DNA from: Theristus sp. LFF4_11
Lineage: Eukaryota > Nematoda > Chromadorea > Monhysterida > Xyalidae
Direction: 5' to 3'
Assembly: GCA_030248135.1 (NCBI GenBank)
Contig: JASANC010000608.1
Location: 1 to 64,000 of the forward strand
Length of the DNA: 64,000 nt
The notes under the pieces were generated by a model. It searched no databases, was not told where the DNA came from, and saw nothing but the letters and a program-made list of their open reading frames with translations. Below, piece after piece: positions 33,294 to 45,787 of the stretch. The position numbers were made by a program, and so were the translations under genes. Each line of letters begins with the position of its first letter. The first letter of the stretch is position 1.

Positions 33294-35961
33294 GGTAACG
33301 TTGTCAACAATGGCAATTTATGTTTTTTCAGTGTGGGTGGTGTCAGCGTTTTCTTGGTATCTGGTGTCTTTTCAGACAGTTTGTGAATGTTTTAGTTTTT
33401 TATTCTCACACAATTTGTTCCTGGTTTAGTTCTAAATTTTTTTTGATTGTGTTCAATCAAACATGCCAAGCATGTAATGTACACTACACTGACACAAAAA
33501 GACGTAAGACTACAAGTGCTTGCTGATTGGTCGTACCGAGCTTGACGTGACCCAATCAGCGTGAGCTCAATTCTTTCACAGATACATCGCGTGCGCGCTG
33601 TAGTTTACGATCGTATATATCAGATAGCTAATCAACGTTTTTTTTTATCTTTCCTCGCGTGCGTGACTAGAAATCAAAGCGGCTCGTTGTGTTCCTGAAA
33701 ACTTCAGGATATAAGGAAATCGTTTTTGTGAATCTGCGCGCACTACTCACTCTAGACTGCGTCCCACAACATATGCCGCCACACTTTTCAATCGTATTAC
33801 AGCTGTGATGATTTTATCCTCCGCAAAACGATTAACAATTTCTGGATATAGTTTCAAAACGAAGCGACTTTGGCAACATTGTGCTATTACTTACTACACA
33901 GAGGTTGCTGGGCCAATGAACAAAAAGAATAGCAAAAATGAGGAGTCGTGTTTGCTTGTAATGTTCCGTGAGATACGGACTCATTATTCCGCCCATGATT
34001 TTTGTGCGTAACCCATCATTGAAGCGCGGAACAAAAACTAGGATAACTTCTAGCTCGCATGAAAAAAAACTCCTCACCTTTGTTATTGTGCTATACACGT
34101 AGCTGATTGGCTTCACCTGATTCATTACTAATAGGCCTTTTGCTGATTGGCCACATTGATTTTCTCACTCTAACAACACCGATGACGAAACTCAAAGTAC
34201 GGGGCAGTGGCATCCATAAATGTAAAAATCGCGCATCCCTGAATTTATCTTAAGTAAGTGAAAGAAAGTGTAAGCTAATGAAAATGATAGGCTTGTTAGA
34301 ACATTATCACTGCTTGTTACTTTTACCGGCTCTTTTACAGCAACAAACGCATGGAATTACTTTATCATTCACTTCCTTTCATGCGCAAAGTTTTGTCGTC
34401 ATTTTCATACACAAGTTTCTTCCTGCACCGTTTCGAGAATACGTAAATTTCAATGCGGCCTTTTAACGCATACCGTTTTTCCCTTCACAATTTGCAACTT
34501 TATTCCTGCGACCATTCAATTATTTTAATTTTGCTCAAACAAAAACATCGGCACCCGAAACTGTGTATCGTAGTTGTGCGTTTGTTAATCTGGTATGATG
34601 ATAAATGGTGACTTTCAGCTGTTGTCCATCTCAAAGCTGTGAAGAGCACAACATGTATGCTGAATTGTTGCAATCCGCTAAATCGGGTAAGGTCCTAGTC
34701 TGAAAGTGCCGTAATAATGTCACAAACAAACACACCGGCACACCTGCAATATTACAGCAGTATCGCGCGTGTGAGAGAGTGTGGGTGCCTGTGTGTTTGT
34801 TACTGCGCGACATTGCTGTGCTACAACTTATAGAGTGCATTGTTATCAAGTTCAGTGGAAAAACATTCCCAGCAGTGGATGTTAGTGATTTGTAACAAAA
34901 CTAAAAAACAACCTTTATTCTTCTTTTTTATCACTTGGCGTTTGCTCAAACTTCACATTGCAGCAATGACACGCGTCGTTAACACGGTGTATTTTTCAAA
35001 ATTCTAGAAAAACAACGCTTTCTCATTCGACACACCCTTTTTGTTTGAGGGTCATCACTAAACAGCTAGTTAGCTTGTTGGGTGTCCTGGTCTGACGCGT
35101 TTTGAACAAAAAAAAACTTTTTTGTTGTAGGTCCGTCTGCAGGCAAGACAATGAATATTTGAAAACATAAGTCATCGGCGCAATGTGACCTGACACACAC
35201 ATTTCGTGTCAAAAACTATAATTTTACAATTTTAAGTTCAGGCTTTCTTGAGGTTTTGAGCATTTTTGAATAGCTGACAAAAAATCGTTGACAAAATATT
35301 GAGCACATTCGAAATTTGATATGAGCATTTTCAAACGGTTCAAATCGCGAAATCGTTTCAGACAGATTTTGAAGTTTTGAACTTCTGAAAAAGTCGCCTC
35401 GATCAGGAAACCTCTCCAGCATCAAAAAAGTATCCCTTTTAAACATAAGCACAGCGGCAGTTCTCGTTCAGTAGAGATCAAATTTTTTCTCAGCCGCTTT
35501 TTGCAACTCAAGCAAACATCTGGTGGTATGACAACACGAACGGATTGAAAAATACAAGTAAAAAAAAAACAACGCGCCAACATTTTTTTTCCAGTGAATA
35601 GCGCTGCGCTGAATTTCGGAGGAACTTACAGTCAGTTTTGTTGGTTTCTCTTCAATCAGTAGTTCGAGACATCAAGACTAGTGGAGAATCAAAACTGATT
35701 AAGCGCATATATCGGAATTAACAGGTTACATCACTGGACCATCATCACAATTTAATATTAATCGAAAAATTATTCCTATCAGCGTTTGCTTGGATTACCA
35801 ATTATACATTCAGCAGACGTTTCCATGTTCATGTTTAGTTGCTACGTGGCGCGTGGTGTACGTGTGACCCGTTTATCGCAACAATTTTTCTTTTCCATGA
35901 AAAGTTACAAAATCGCACGAACTTTTCGGCTCAGTTTCCTAAAAGTCCTAACTCCATAACA
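33294..35961. other. intergenic stretch with hairpin repeat I copy 3
   Basis: At about 34723-34806, CAAACACACCGGCACAC and GGTGCCTGTGTGTTTG flank a ~40-base loop. Four CTGATTGG/CCAATCAG octamers lie between 33523 and 34150, in two inverted or direct pairs 30-40 bases apart. No gene was recognised. Confidence 0.5.
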
Positions 35962-36228
35962 TGCCGTAAAGTCTTGCATATAAGGTTCCTCCCACTTATA
36001 AGACCCCCACCCAAAAGTGGGCGGAGTGTCACATGGCGGGAAACCAAAAAAATTCAAAATTTTGACTTGGTCAAAATCCTACCCTGTTTATAAGGCCCGA
36101 AATTCCTAATGTTCGCTTTATAAGACCTCCTCCCACTTATAAGGTTGTCACACGAAATTCCACTTTTTTTCAGAAATTTTTGATTTTCAAATTTATATAA
36201 GGAAACCTTATATGCAAGACTTTACGGT
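35962..36228. mobile_element. MITE A, copy 3
   Basis: GCCGTAAAGTCTTGCATATA on the left and ATGCAAGACTTTACGGT on the right. The internal CCACTTATAAGACCCCCACC and GGGCGGAGTGTCACATGG match the other copies. Confidence 0.85.
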
Positions 36229-36230
36229 GT

Positions 36231-36345
36231 ATGCAGCTAGTCTGTGTAGGTATTGCCGTGGAGGCGGCATTTGGTTTGCACCGAATGCATGCAGATCACA
36301 TCAACCGATCAGCTAGTTTGATATGTTACAGAGTTGACTGTATCT
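36231..36345. mobile_element. MITE H, copy 2
   Basis: The core GGAGGCGGCATTTGGTTTGC is followed by ATCAGCTAGTTTGATATGTT and ACAGAGTTGACTGTA, the inverse of the left end of copy 1. It begins 3 bases after MITE A copy 3. Confidence 0.5.
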
Positions 36346-37510
36346 AGCGTTCGGCGGGCGCGGTAAGATTTTTAGTTCTCGAATCAACCTTCACATTGTA
36401 CAACGCACACGTTCTTCAAGGGAGTCTGCGTTTTTCTTGCGTTTTTTGTTGTTGGAAATACTGCAGTCACATTGTGTCGAAAAAAAAGATTGAAACCGTA
36501 AGCCAGGTTACGTAATTGTTGTTCTCAAGAAAACCGTTTTTTTAATATTCAGCTGCACATTTGCTATCAAGTCGGAACGATGCGAGAAAAAGTGATGTTG
36601 CTCATATGCTCTGAATGTCGCGTTTTTCGGTTTCTACTATTAATGAGCCGAGTTCAGATTGTTTTTCTGCCCGTCCAGTTTCTCTTGTTCCAGATGGCGT
36701 TGAAAATGCGCATTTGTGTTTTTCATTTTTCCCCCGTGAACAACCAGCGTTACATATCAGATTTCAGATTCAAAAATTTTGCTGCGTCTTCGAAACATAA
36801 CAACAAAAAGAAAAAACACACGTCACGTCCGAATGCCCGGAACAACTCAGATGCTTTTATGCAGCATCTCTCGAATGCCCATTTGGTTTATGGCCCTTGT
36901 AAGTGGCTGAGAATTTGGCGCAAACTTCTTTTGCCTCGATTTTGCTTTCTCACACAATGCGGCGAAAAATGCGCGCGCTGAAATTTTGTGCGTGCGCGTT
37001 TCGCTCTAAAAACAAAAGAAAGCCCGTTACATCTTTGGTTTCTCTTGTTTCCAACTTCATTCTCTTGTTTTTGAATGTCGTTAGTCCGTTATATGCACGC
37101 AACTTTTGCGGCAAACATACTCATACAAAACAAAACGTAGAGAATCTCCGCACAATGATATGATATTTTACATAAAAAATTACTGGCTCCTATTTGTTTG
37201 ATGGGAATATGAAACCCAATATGTGCGTACCGGTTTCGTCCCGCGTTTGTTCTTCTCCAATATTACTTTGAAAATCGAGTCTTATCATCTCGTCTTGGCT
37301 CGTTTTCTTCTTGTTTGTTTCTCCGTTTTAGTTCTGATATTCTGAGAGAAGCTTGAAGATAGCTAATATCTGTTTTTTGTTTTCTCTCCTCTCGGTTTCG
37401 CCCCTTTTTGAGTTTTTTCGTGACAGTTTGCGATGCTGTTTTTGAATGAAGAGACATTTGGTGGCGTTTTTTGTTGACTTAAGAAACCTTTAATGCGGTT
37501 ATGAGACATT
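36346..37510. other. intergenic stretch
   Basis: No recognisable gene or repeat. Confidence 0.4.
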
Positions 37511-37580
37511 TTGGGACCGGTAAGATTTGAACATGCAGCGCATGGATAATAAACTTCTGCGCCTTGGACCGCTGCATCAT
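37511..37580 (-). pseudogene. tRNA-like sequence 1 (SINE or tRNA relic)
   Basis: On the minus strand an A-box-like TGATGCAGCGGTCCAAGGCGC precedes a B-box-like GTTCAAATCTTA at tRNA spacing. The acceptor stem does not close well, so a functional tRNA is unlikely. Confidence 0.3.
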
Positions 37581-37700
37581 TCATACACAAATTTAGTGAA
37601 AGTTATATTGTCAACTCATTGCTTCTTATCACGCAACAGCTGTTACTCACCGTTTGGTTCGCTGTATTGCAAATTGATTCCTTGTTTATTGCATGTTCTT

Positions 37701-37785
37701 TGTCACTGATAAGATTTGAACGCCGACATCGCACAATTATCACCAAACTTATCAAGCGCCTCTGACCGTTGCGCCATCGTGATGC
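37701..37785 (-). pseudogene. tRNA-like sequence 2 (SINE or tRNA relic)
   Basis: On the minus strand TGGCGCAACGGTCAGAGGCGC (A-box-like) and CGTTCAAATCTTATC (B-box-like) lie about 64 bases apart. The 5' ATCACGA and 3' TCAGTGA arms pair imperfectly. It is related to the tRNA-like sequence 190 bases to the left. Confidence 0.35.
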
Positions 37786-38174
37786 GCGCACTGTTTGATT
37801 CCATGCTATTCATGATAGTCACTGTGATGTTGTTTGTTGCTTGTGAATTTTTCTCAACTGTCGGACCGGAGCTGAGGACATGTGTCTGATTTTTTGTGTG
37901 GGTGTTTATGAACCACGCCCAACACCTTTATACACTTTTATAAAAGTTTAAAAAGTTACCCATTTGTATAAACGCAATAGGCTACTCGTTTATTCATTTA
38001 TGCGCTTTTGCGTCACTAGTAGAGGCGCTGCAGGTTGCCTAATAAAAACGCAATTGATATTAATGTGCCCAAAACTGTGTGACTTGCCTCTCTTCCTAAC
38101 ACTGTACCTTTTATAATGTTCATCTCGTCCAGACGATTTGCGCAAGAGGAAAGCCTCAAGTTGCCTTGATGTAC

Positions 38175-38930
38175 TACAGGGTGTTTCAGAAGTAGTGGGT
38201 AGGTGTTTGACACGTCATTTCTCCAGTTGTGTTGAACCATATTCATTGAAATTTTAGACAGTTGTTTAGGAAAGTTTAACTTAGATTTGTGCGAAAGTTC
38301 AGCGAAATTCATTCACCTGCACACGAATGACCGAGCAAAACACACAAAAAAATTAAAAATGGGCCAGAAAATACCAGATCACGCGATGCCACCGGTCAAC
38401 AAAGGACAACACTCAATGCAAACATTCAAAAGAGCACTTGAAAATGTGTATGGCAATAACAGCAAACATTAACAGCAACGACAACAGTCAACTCAATCAA
38501 ATTTCTCAAAGTGTCCACCATGCCCTCCATGCATCACTTGCACCTATCCGTCACGGCTAAAACCGCCTTTTCGCGAATGTACGCTGATTTAGCACGCTCC
38601 AAATCCAAAAGCCAGTAAATATGAAAAAAAACAAAAAGCAAACAAATCGAATTAAAAACATTTCGTATTCATGCATGCAACGATTCAGCCGCATACAAGC
38701 TAATGTTTCACTCGGTGTTAAACAAGAACCCCAGTTGCGTGCTGAAATCAATGTTTTTTGTGTGTTTTGCTCGGTCATTCGTGTGCAGGTGAATGAATTT
38801 CTCTGAAATTTTGCACAAACCGAAGTTAAACTTTCCTGAACAACTGTTTAAAATTTCAATGAATATGGTTGAACACAACTCGAGAAATCACGTGTCAAAC
38901 ACCTACCCACTACTTCTGAAACACCCTGTA
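38175..38930. mobile_element. mariner-like element D with ~175-bp inverted repeats
   Basis: TACAGGGTGTTTCAGAAGTA at the left is matched by TACTTCTGAAACACCCTGTA at the right, and similarity extends inward for about 175 bp, to ATGACCGAGCAAAACACAC. TA flanks both ends. The ~400-bp centre has no transposase frame, so it is non-autonomous. Confidence 0.85.
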
Positions 38931-39241
38931 GATGATCATGATATTCACCTCAACAACAAAAAGCGCTCAAATGACGACTAACTAAGCTCATTGCAATATG
39001 GCACATTACTAAAGCACATCACAAAGCTGCGTCATCGGTAGATTTAATTGCTAGGTCCTGTTCGGTCCGGACGATGCGTTTATGGGCTTCCACTTTCCTT
39101 TCTTTCATTCAAACAACGCGCGCGCTGTTTGTCAACCATTAAGATTAGCCACATTGTATGTGAGGTTTCATGTGATCATGCAAGTTGATTAGCAAGAATT
39201 AAACAATCAGAGTGCGCAGGCTCCAGTGTTTGAGCAATAAG

Positions 39242-39503
39242 TACCGTAAAGTCTCGCATATAAGGTTCCTCCCACTTATAAGACCCACACCCAAAAGTAG
39301 GCGGAGTGTTTCACGGCGGGAAACCAAAAATTCAAAATTTTGACTTGATCGAAATCCCACCCCGTTTATAGGGCCCGGATTTCCTAATCTTCGCTTTATA
39401 AGACTCCTCCCACTTATAAGGTTGTCACACAAAATTCCACTTTTTTCAGAAATTTTTGATTTTTAAATTTATATAAGGACAACTTATAGCAAGACTTACG
39501 GTA
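39242..39503. mobile_element. MITE A, copy 4
   Basis: TACCGTAAAGTCTCGCATAT on the left and AGCAAGACTTACGGTA on the right; the internal sequence is as in the other copies, with small deletions. Confidence 0.85.
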
Positions 39504-40322
39504 ATTAACAGTGTGTTACGCGCAACTTGACACTCCAATGCGAATCAGAATGCCTGAAACCTTACACCATTATTGACAGCCGCCTTTTTGATCAGAGAGG
39601 CGAATAAACATGTTTTCCATGAAATCGAGCTGTTACATAGTAATCTGTCAATTACTGCACTGGCTATTCGAGTTGCCACTGTCCCGTGTCCCACATTTTT
39701 TTGGTGAACGAAAAAGGTGAAGAAGAAATTCGTGGAAAGGCGAAACCCAACCGTCTTTGAAGAATGGATTTTACCGGTTATCACAAGTCAAAGCAAGCAG
39801 CGTCATTATTCAGTCATTAAGAAAAAGTTTTTGCAAGTAAAAGCTTGCGAATTCACCCCTTCGTTGTGCATATGTTGCCAACGGACAGGATATACTATTT
39901 TGCACCTTGGTAAATCGGAAACGCTATTTCACAATATTGACGTCGACTATATTTTACAGATTGAAACTTGCGGCGATTTTCCAACGAAGAACACGTTCAC
40001 GTAGACCGGAAATGCAATACATACATACACTACTTATGAGAGGGCAGACGCGAGATGACACCAACCAACTTATAATCAACATCATGAATCACGTGGATAC
40101 ATAAACATAAACGTCATACACACACAAACAAACCAACAACGTTCCATGCCTGTCACGCGGATATGACGCCAAACTGAGCACAACAACAAACGGAGAACAG
40201 CAATCGAAAAACAATCCGGCGACAAAAAAAACCAACAAGTGCGCAAAATCAAAACATCGCAAAGTCGCGCGCCAACCATTGCGCGCCACTATCGTGCCGA
40301 GACCGAACCAGCGCCGGCGCCT
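39504..40322. other. upstream region of the one-exon membrane-protein gene
   Basis: No separate gene recognised. The frame of the downstream gene stays open for about 85 bases before its first ATG, so a 5' extension is possible. Confidence 0.4.
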
Positions 40323-40778
40323 ATGATCGTCATGAACTCGAAGGCGCTGATCGAGACGATGTCGTGGCTGTTCGAGACGGTCGACATGGGCATGAACGAG
40401 ATGCACCGCATGTCCGACTCGATCGCGCGCATGGAGGTGTACATGCTGCTGTTGGTCGTGCTGATGTACACGCTGACGGGCGTCGGTATACTCGGCTTCC
40501 TCTTCTACTATACGTCGACGCGGCGACGAACGTCGGCGAAGAAACAACAACAACAACGCCTCACGTCGAACAATCCGTCCAGTAACACGAGCAACTCAAG
40601 GACGATGACGTCGAATAATAATAATCGTGTCGTGAACTTCGCCACTCCGCCGCCAGCTGGCGTCACCGCCGTCAATCACGCCGTCAATTCGACCGGCGCC
40701 GTGACGCCGCGCGTCTCGGTGCTGCAGGGCGGCGGCGGCGCGTTGCCGGCGAAGTGCGCGCCGGAGGAGGCTGTATGA
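40323..40778 (+). CDS. single-pass membrane protein, intronless paralogue (possibly KCNE/MPS-like)
   Basis: A 151-residue frame starts at the first in-frame ATG (MIVMNSKALIE). Residues 5-37 form an amphipathic helix and RMEVY marks entry to a single membrane span at about 39-63 (YMLLLVVLMYTLTGVGILGF...). The sequence TSTRRR and a KKQQQQ tract follow, then an Asn/Ser/Gly-rich tail ending APEEAV. The layout and the junction match the gene at 28485. That gene has an intron exactly after the Glu of RLE; here the coding continues without one. A potential donor (GCT|GTATGA) overlaps the stop codon, so the frame might instead splice into downstream exons. KCNE-type channel subunit is a guess from topology. 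GC content and codon use are clearly coding-like compared with the flanks. Confidence 0.7.
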   Translation: MIVMNSKALIETMSWLFETVDMGMNEMHRMSDSIARMEVYMLLLVVLMYTLTGVGILGFLFYYTSTRRRTSAKKQQQQRLTSNNPSSNTSNSRTMTSNNNNRVVNFATPPPAGVTAVNHAVNSTGAVTPRVSVLQGGGGALPAKCAPEEAV

Positions 40779-41969
40779 TAATGTACAGTATGTCTGTAAA
40801 AACTTGTCACTTTTTTGCTCGCTCAATACAGAGCTCGCTAAAAGTAAGAAAAGACGGGATTGGAGTTGCAAGAAAACGTAACTTATTAGGCGCAAATAAA
40901 ATACAATAGTTGTTCTTCTCTGCTGCAAACAAATGTTTATCAAAGCTATGTATACAGCGAAAAAAGTGACATGTTCAAACGATCTTACTTTAGATCCGGT
41001 TCGGACGTTGCTTCGTGGATTTCGTTGAAGGGGCGCCATGAGACGAGCACTTGAGAACAGTAAATCAAACAGAAAGAGTTCAACAGATTTGTGCGGTAAC
41101 GACCAACTATTCGGTTGAGTTCGTTTGCTAAACCACTGAATCGTAACCACTGATTGTGATTACTCAACAATGGCTACTCAACAATACCCGAAGTAACCAG
41201 TGGTTACTCAGCACAATGTTACACTTCGTGTTTGATTTATGATTCTCAGTGAGACACGACACAGCGACATAGAAAGACAGGCAACCGTGAATTTGAGATG
41301 TCTCGTGGCAACCTAGCAATGATTTCATTGCTTGATATATTCGCGTGTTTTAAACCGGTGAATTTGAGTGTTCTACGCAAAACTAAACAGTGTGGCAGCT
41401 TGAATGGTTACTTTTGGAATAGTTCAAAAGTCAGTCGCACACTGGTACAATATTCTCCGCTATAGCAGAAGGCAACGTACGTACACTACATTGGTAGGCA
41501 TGCCTTAAGCCAATAAACGAGAATCGAAAAAAAGGCTTTTTCACATTGTGTTTCACAGTTTCACCTAGTTTCTTTGTTTTTGCGTTGTATAACACTGCTT
41601 TACTTGACAACTGTGACACTGGGAAATTTTTTACCACCCTCATAGGAACGTTTTAGCAACCGCTATATTAAAAGAAAGAAGTCCAAAAGTGGCAGTAACG
41701 CAGTGTCCAGACTTAAAAATTCCAACTGGTTGCCAGATTTACATGTGTGCGAAGACCGCTTTTGTAATTTGCCGGGTTTCAAAAACAAGCATTACAAATG
41801 TAATATAATTTGGTTCTTAATGACTGAATTCTTGATTCTTGGTGATGGAACTCGTGATGGTGGATGATAGCTCTGAACAAAACAGGAACTCGGTGGATCA
41901 ATTTAAAAAAGTTAGTGTCTTTTTATTCCCCCAATCAACACAGTTCGTAAAATCGTTTTTTATTTAATA
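40779..41969. other. intergenic stretch
   Basis: Likely 3' UTR, then featureless AT-rich DNA. Confidence 0.4.
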
Positions 41970-43405
41970 TATAGTCGTCCTGGATAATTTGTAGTATTAG
42001 CTGATTGGCTGGTGGTTTTGCCTGAATGTCAAGTTCAAAAAAGAAATTTAATCTTTTTTTGGTTTTTTTTTGATTTTTGATGTGCGAACATTTGTGAGGC
42101 AAATGGTCTTTTGCGGCCGAAGTATAGCGGCCTGAAGGATTGCGGCCTGGACGATAGCGGCCGGAGCATCGCGGCCTGGACAATCGCGGCCTGGAAGATT
42201 GAGGGCCGGGGCGATTGCGGCCTGGGAGGATTGCGGTCTGGGAGGATTGCGGCCTGGGGCAATTGCGGCGCGGGACGATTGCGGCCGAAGTATAGCGGCC
42301 TGGACGATAGCGGCCGGAGCATCGCGGCCTGGACAATAGCGGCCTGGAAGATTGCGGCCCGGAACGATTGCGGCCTGGGAGGATTGCGGCCTGGGACAAT
42401 TGCGGCGCGGGACGATTGCGGCCGAAGTATAGCGGCCTGGACGATAGCGGCCGGAGCATCGCGGCCTGAAGGATAGCGGCCTGAAGGGTCGCGGCCTAGG
42501 ACGATTGCGGCATGAAGGATCGCGGCCTGAAGGATTGCGGCCAGGGACGATTGCGGCCAGGGACGATTGCGGCCAGGGACCATTGCGACCAGGGACGATT
42601 GCGGCCTGGGACGATTGCGGCCCACGAAATATTGGTGCTTTGTCATTGTCTTTGTCGCACGCAACTGGTTATATTATTCCTATTGTTATGCTCGCACACG
42701 AGTTTTCATTTTTTTCCAAAAAAGTTGTCTTCTTGTTTATTGATTAGTAATTATTTTTTTCTTAGAACCCAAAATCGAAATCTTCCATTCTCAACTTTCC
42801 TTGTCGCCGAGCCCAGATAGAGATAGATTCGAAATTTTTTTTGGGGGGCACCCCCCCCAGCCCCCTAGAATTTGACCTGAAAAGGTGACAAAGCATGAAA
42901 ACATCGTGGGCCGCAATCGTCCCGCGCCGCAATCCTCCCAGGCCGCAATCCTCCCAAGCCACAATCGTTCCGGGCCGCAATCTTCCAGGCCGCTATTGTC
43001 CAGGCCGCGATGCTCCGGCCGCTATCGTCCAAACCGCTATTGTCCAGGCCGCTAGTGTCCAGGCCGCGATGCTCCGGCCGCTATTGTCCAGGCGGCTATA
43101 CTTCGGCCGCAATCGTCCCGCGCCGCAATTGTCTCAGGCCGCAATCCTCCCAGGCCGCAATAGCCCCGGGCCGCAATCTTCCAGGCCGCGATTGTCCAGG
43201 CCGCGATGCTCCGGCCGCTATCGTCCAGACCGCAATCCTTCAGGCCGCTATACTTCGGCCGCAAAAGACCATTTGCCTCACAAATGCTCGAACATCAAAA
43301 ATCAAAAAACTATAAAAAAAGATTAAATTTCTTTTTTTGAACTTGACATTCAGGCAAAACCACCAGCCAATCAGCTAATACTACAAATTATCCAGGACGA
43401 CTATA
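41970..43405. mobile_element. foldback element 1 with GCGGCC-subrepeat arms
   Basis: Outer ends TATAGTCGTCCTGGATAATT and its inverse (ending GGACGACTATA) bound the element. The inverted arms are about 650 and 500 bp. Inside each arm a ~16-bp unit, GCGGCCTGGGACGATT with variants, is repeated some 20 times or more. The spacer of ~250 bp (about 42635-42895) contains no transposase. The same spacer edges recur in element 2 near 56420 and 58340-58520, in opposite orientation. The left and right flanks offer TA or TATA as a target duplication. Confidence 0.9.
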
Positions 43406-45787
43406 AGTATGTAAGATTTTCCAATAGCGGGAAACCAAAAACAAAACATTCCACTCGACTTGAAAAGTGTTGATTTATAAAACTCCAACTTCTGATTCTA
43501 AATCTCATTTATAAGTCAGGTATGTACAAAAAAGTATGTTAGATATTCTGTAAGTTCGTTCTATTAAAAAAGCTTTTTCAATTATTCCATTATTGTTCCT
43601 TCCATGAACGAGATTTTACGTTGTTTGTTGCTACGAAATGCTTGATGCAACGTCAACTGCGGTATTTAACGACACCTGACACTTTAGTGACAGGAAAATC
43701 GCCAATGGATGTCCACCCATTGTTCCTAATTTGTTCACGAGTCGCGGTTTTAACCCGATGAACGATAGATAAAACTTTCTTGTTTTATTGATTTTCAAAC
43801 TTTCGTTTTAATTTGATATGTTTACAGACTCTTTACTGTACAAGGATTTTTAGATTAGCATATATGCCATGTCAGATACAGTGATTTTCGGTTTTTTTGA
43901 CGATGGCAACACGGCCACGGTTATTCTCTCGAACTAACTGAAGCACAAAAGCTGCAGCTAAAAACTTGATAAACGTTTGCTTTTTTGAAAAGCGTTTTTC
44001 ACATTTCAGATTTAGTGGCAAATGCTGTTTTGCCGTCCAGTTTTGTTTTGAAACTGTTTCCAAACAAGTTTGTCTCCATTGTGTACCGGGTTTTTCTGGT
44101 GATCAAGTATATAAAATTTTTGTTGTTGATATAATCTATTCTATATTTACGTTTAATTCTTGATCTAATTCCTAATCAACATAAATTCGCTCAACTATTC
44201 TGGTAAAACAGTTACATAACAGCGTTTTATTTTTGCTAAATTTTTTTTGTTCGTTTTAAAATTTACGTTTTGCACAAAAACAACAGCGATTGCTGGATCG
44301 TCCTAATTAAACATCAAATCAATCTAATGCATCATAGTAAAGCAAAACTTATGAAAACAAAACAAGCTATTTTTAATTTCATTCCATCATTCGATATTTC
44401 GGAACATCGTTCGATATTTTCAATAGGTAGTTGACAGATATTGCACTCTAAATTTAAATTTAAATTAGAATAAATGTCATCAAAAGTGAATAAGTTCGTC
44501 ATAATAAATATGCATGAAGTACAACTGCGCAGTCGGGCGATATTTGGGAACGAATTTTTTATTATCAGTAGTTTTTGGCGCCAAATGTTAAAAATCATGT
44601 CAAAACGACCAATTCAAAAATTAGTGTCAGAAACTTTTTTGTCATCTCGAGGTGTTTTTAGCCGTGTTTTCTAATTTTGCTGACTGCTTTAAATAGATCA
44701 CTGATGCAGCTAATCAGCGTGGCGTCCTATTCAAATGTTTCACAAGGCAATTACGTGCAATTGTTTCCCAAAGTTCAATTTTTTATTTTTGTTATCCCGT
44801 TAAAGCATCAGATCTCATTTCGCTCGCATACAGGAAATTCATTACCTAGAAATATGCAATTAACGAGCACACTAAATCATGCATACAATGTTACCATTTT
44901 GTAGCAGTACAGGTAGATCGGTTTTCAGCGATGATTCTTGACATGCGAAGTCCATGGGATCGGCGTGAGAGTGCAAAAAACCGGTGGTTAACGCGTTAAT
45001 CAAGTTGTGCAGTCGGAAACCCTGTTTCTTTTGTTTATATTTTTCACAGTAATCACAAAACAGGCAAATTCAGCGTAATACTGCACCTGCGTTTGTGTGC
45101 CCGTCAAAAGTACATGCATTGCGTTCCAGTGGTCTTGTATGGCGTATGCAAGTCGGAAACAAATTAACAAGAACCAGCATAATTTTTTTTTGCTCAAACC
45201 AGCCACTCAAACTTTAACAAATTGTCACGACGACCCTAAAAAGCACCAGCAAGCCGTATCCAGGCACCGACAACCGCATGCGATCTGTTATACTGCGAAG
45301 CTTGCAGTGTCGTTTGATGTAAACGTGAAAATGCAGAGCATATAATAATAATATGCGTTAGAAATGGAAAAACGTCAAACATCCTGTCTAGTGCACCGCT
45401 TTTTCGATTTGTGCATATTGCAAATGTACGTCTGATGAGACCTTAGAAGCCGTGATATGATATTGTACGTTTCCCTTAGTGACAGGCGGTGCTGTATCGC
45501 TTCAAGTTAGTCGAAATCAATAGACTAATCAATAGATCAGAAAATTCAGGGCTCAGATTAAAGAAGCCCATCATGTATCTGATAAAGTAGAATAGAAATG
45601 AGTGAAACAAAAAAGTCAATTTCGGATTTTTCTTTTATACGTGCACAAGTTTTAGCGGCCGGTCTTTTCCGATAACAATCACTACCAAAACAAAACCCAA
45701 ATCAATACGACCTAGCGACGTTTGATACATATAAACATTGAATTTTGAATTGATATGAGAATATGAATTTGGTAATACCAACTGAAA
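43406..45787. other. intergenic stretch
   Basis: AT-rich, no gene recognised. A palindrome-like AAATTTAAATTTAAATT occurs at about 44449-44466. Confidence 0.4.

Noticed and set aside
32908..33429. Arg/Thr/His-repeat ORFs
   Set aside because: CACG microsatellite; no start context, splice signals or domain.
41935..43326. Arg/Pro/Gly-rich ORFs resembling collagen or RGG proteins
   Set aside because: They are produced by the GCGGCC subrepeats of the foldback arms and appear on both strands.
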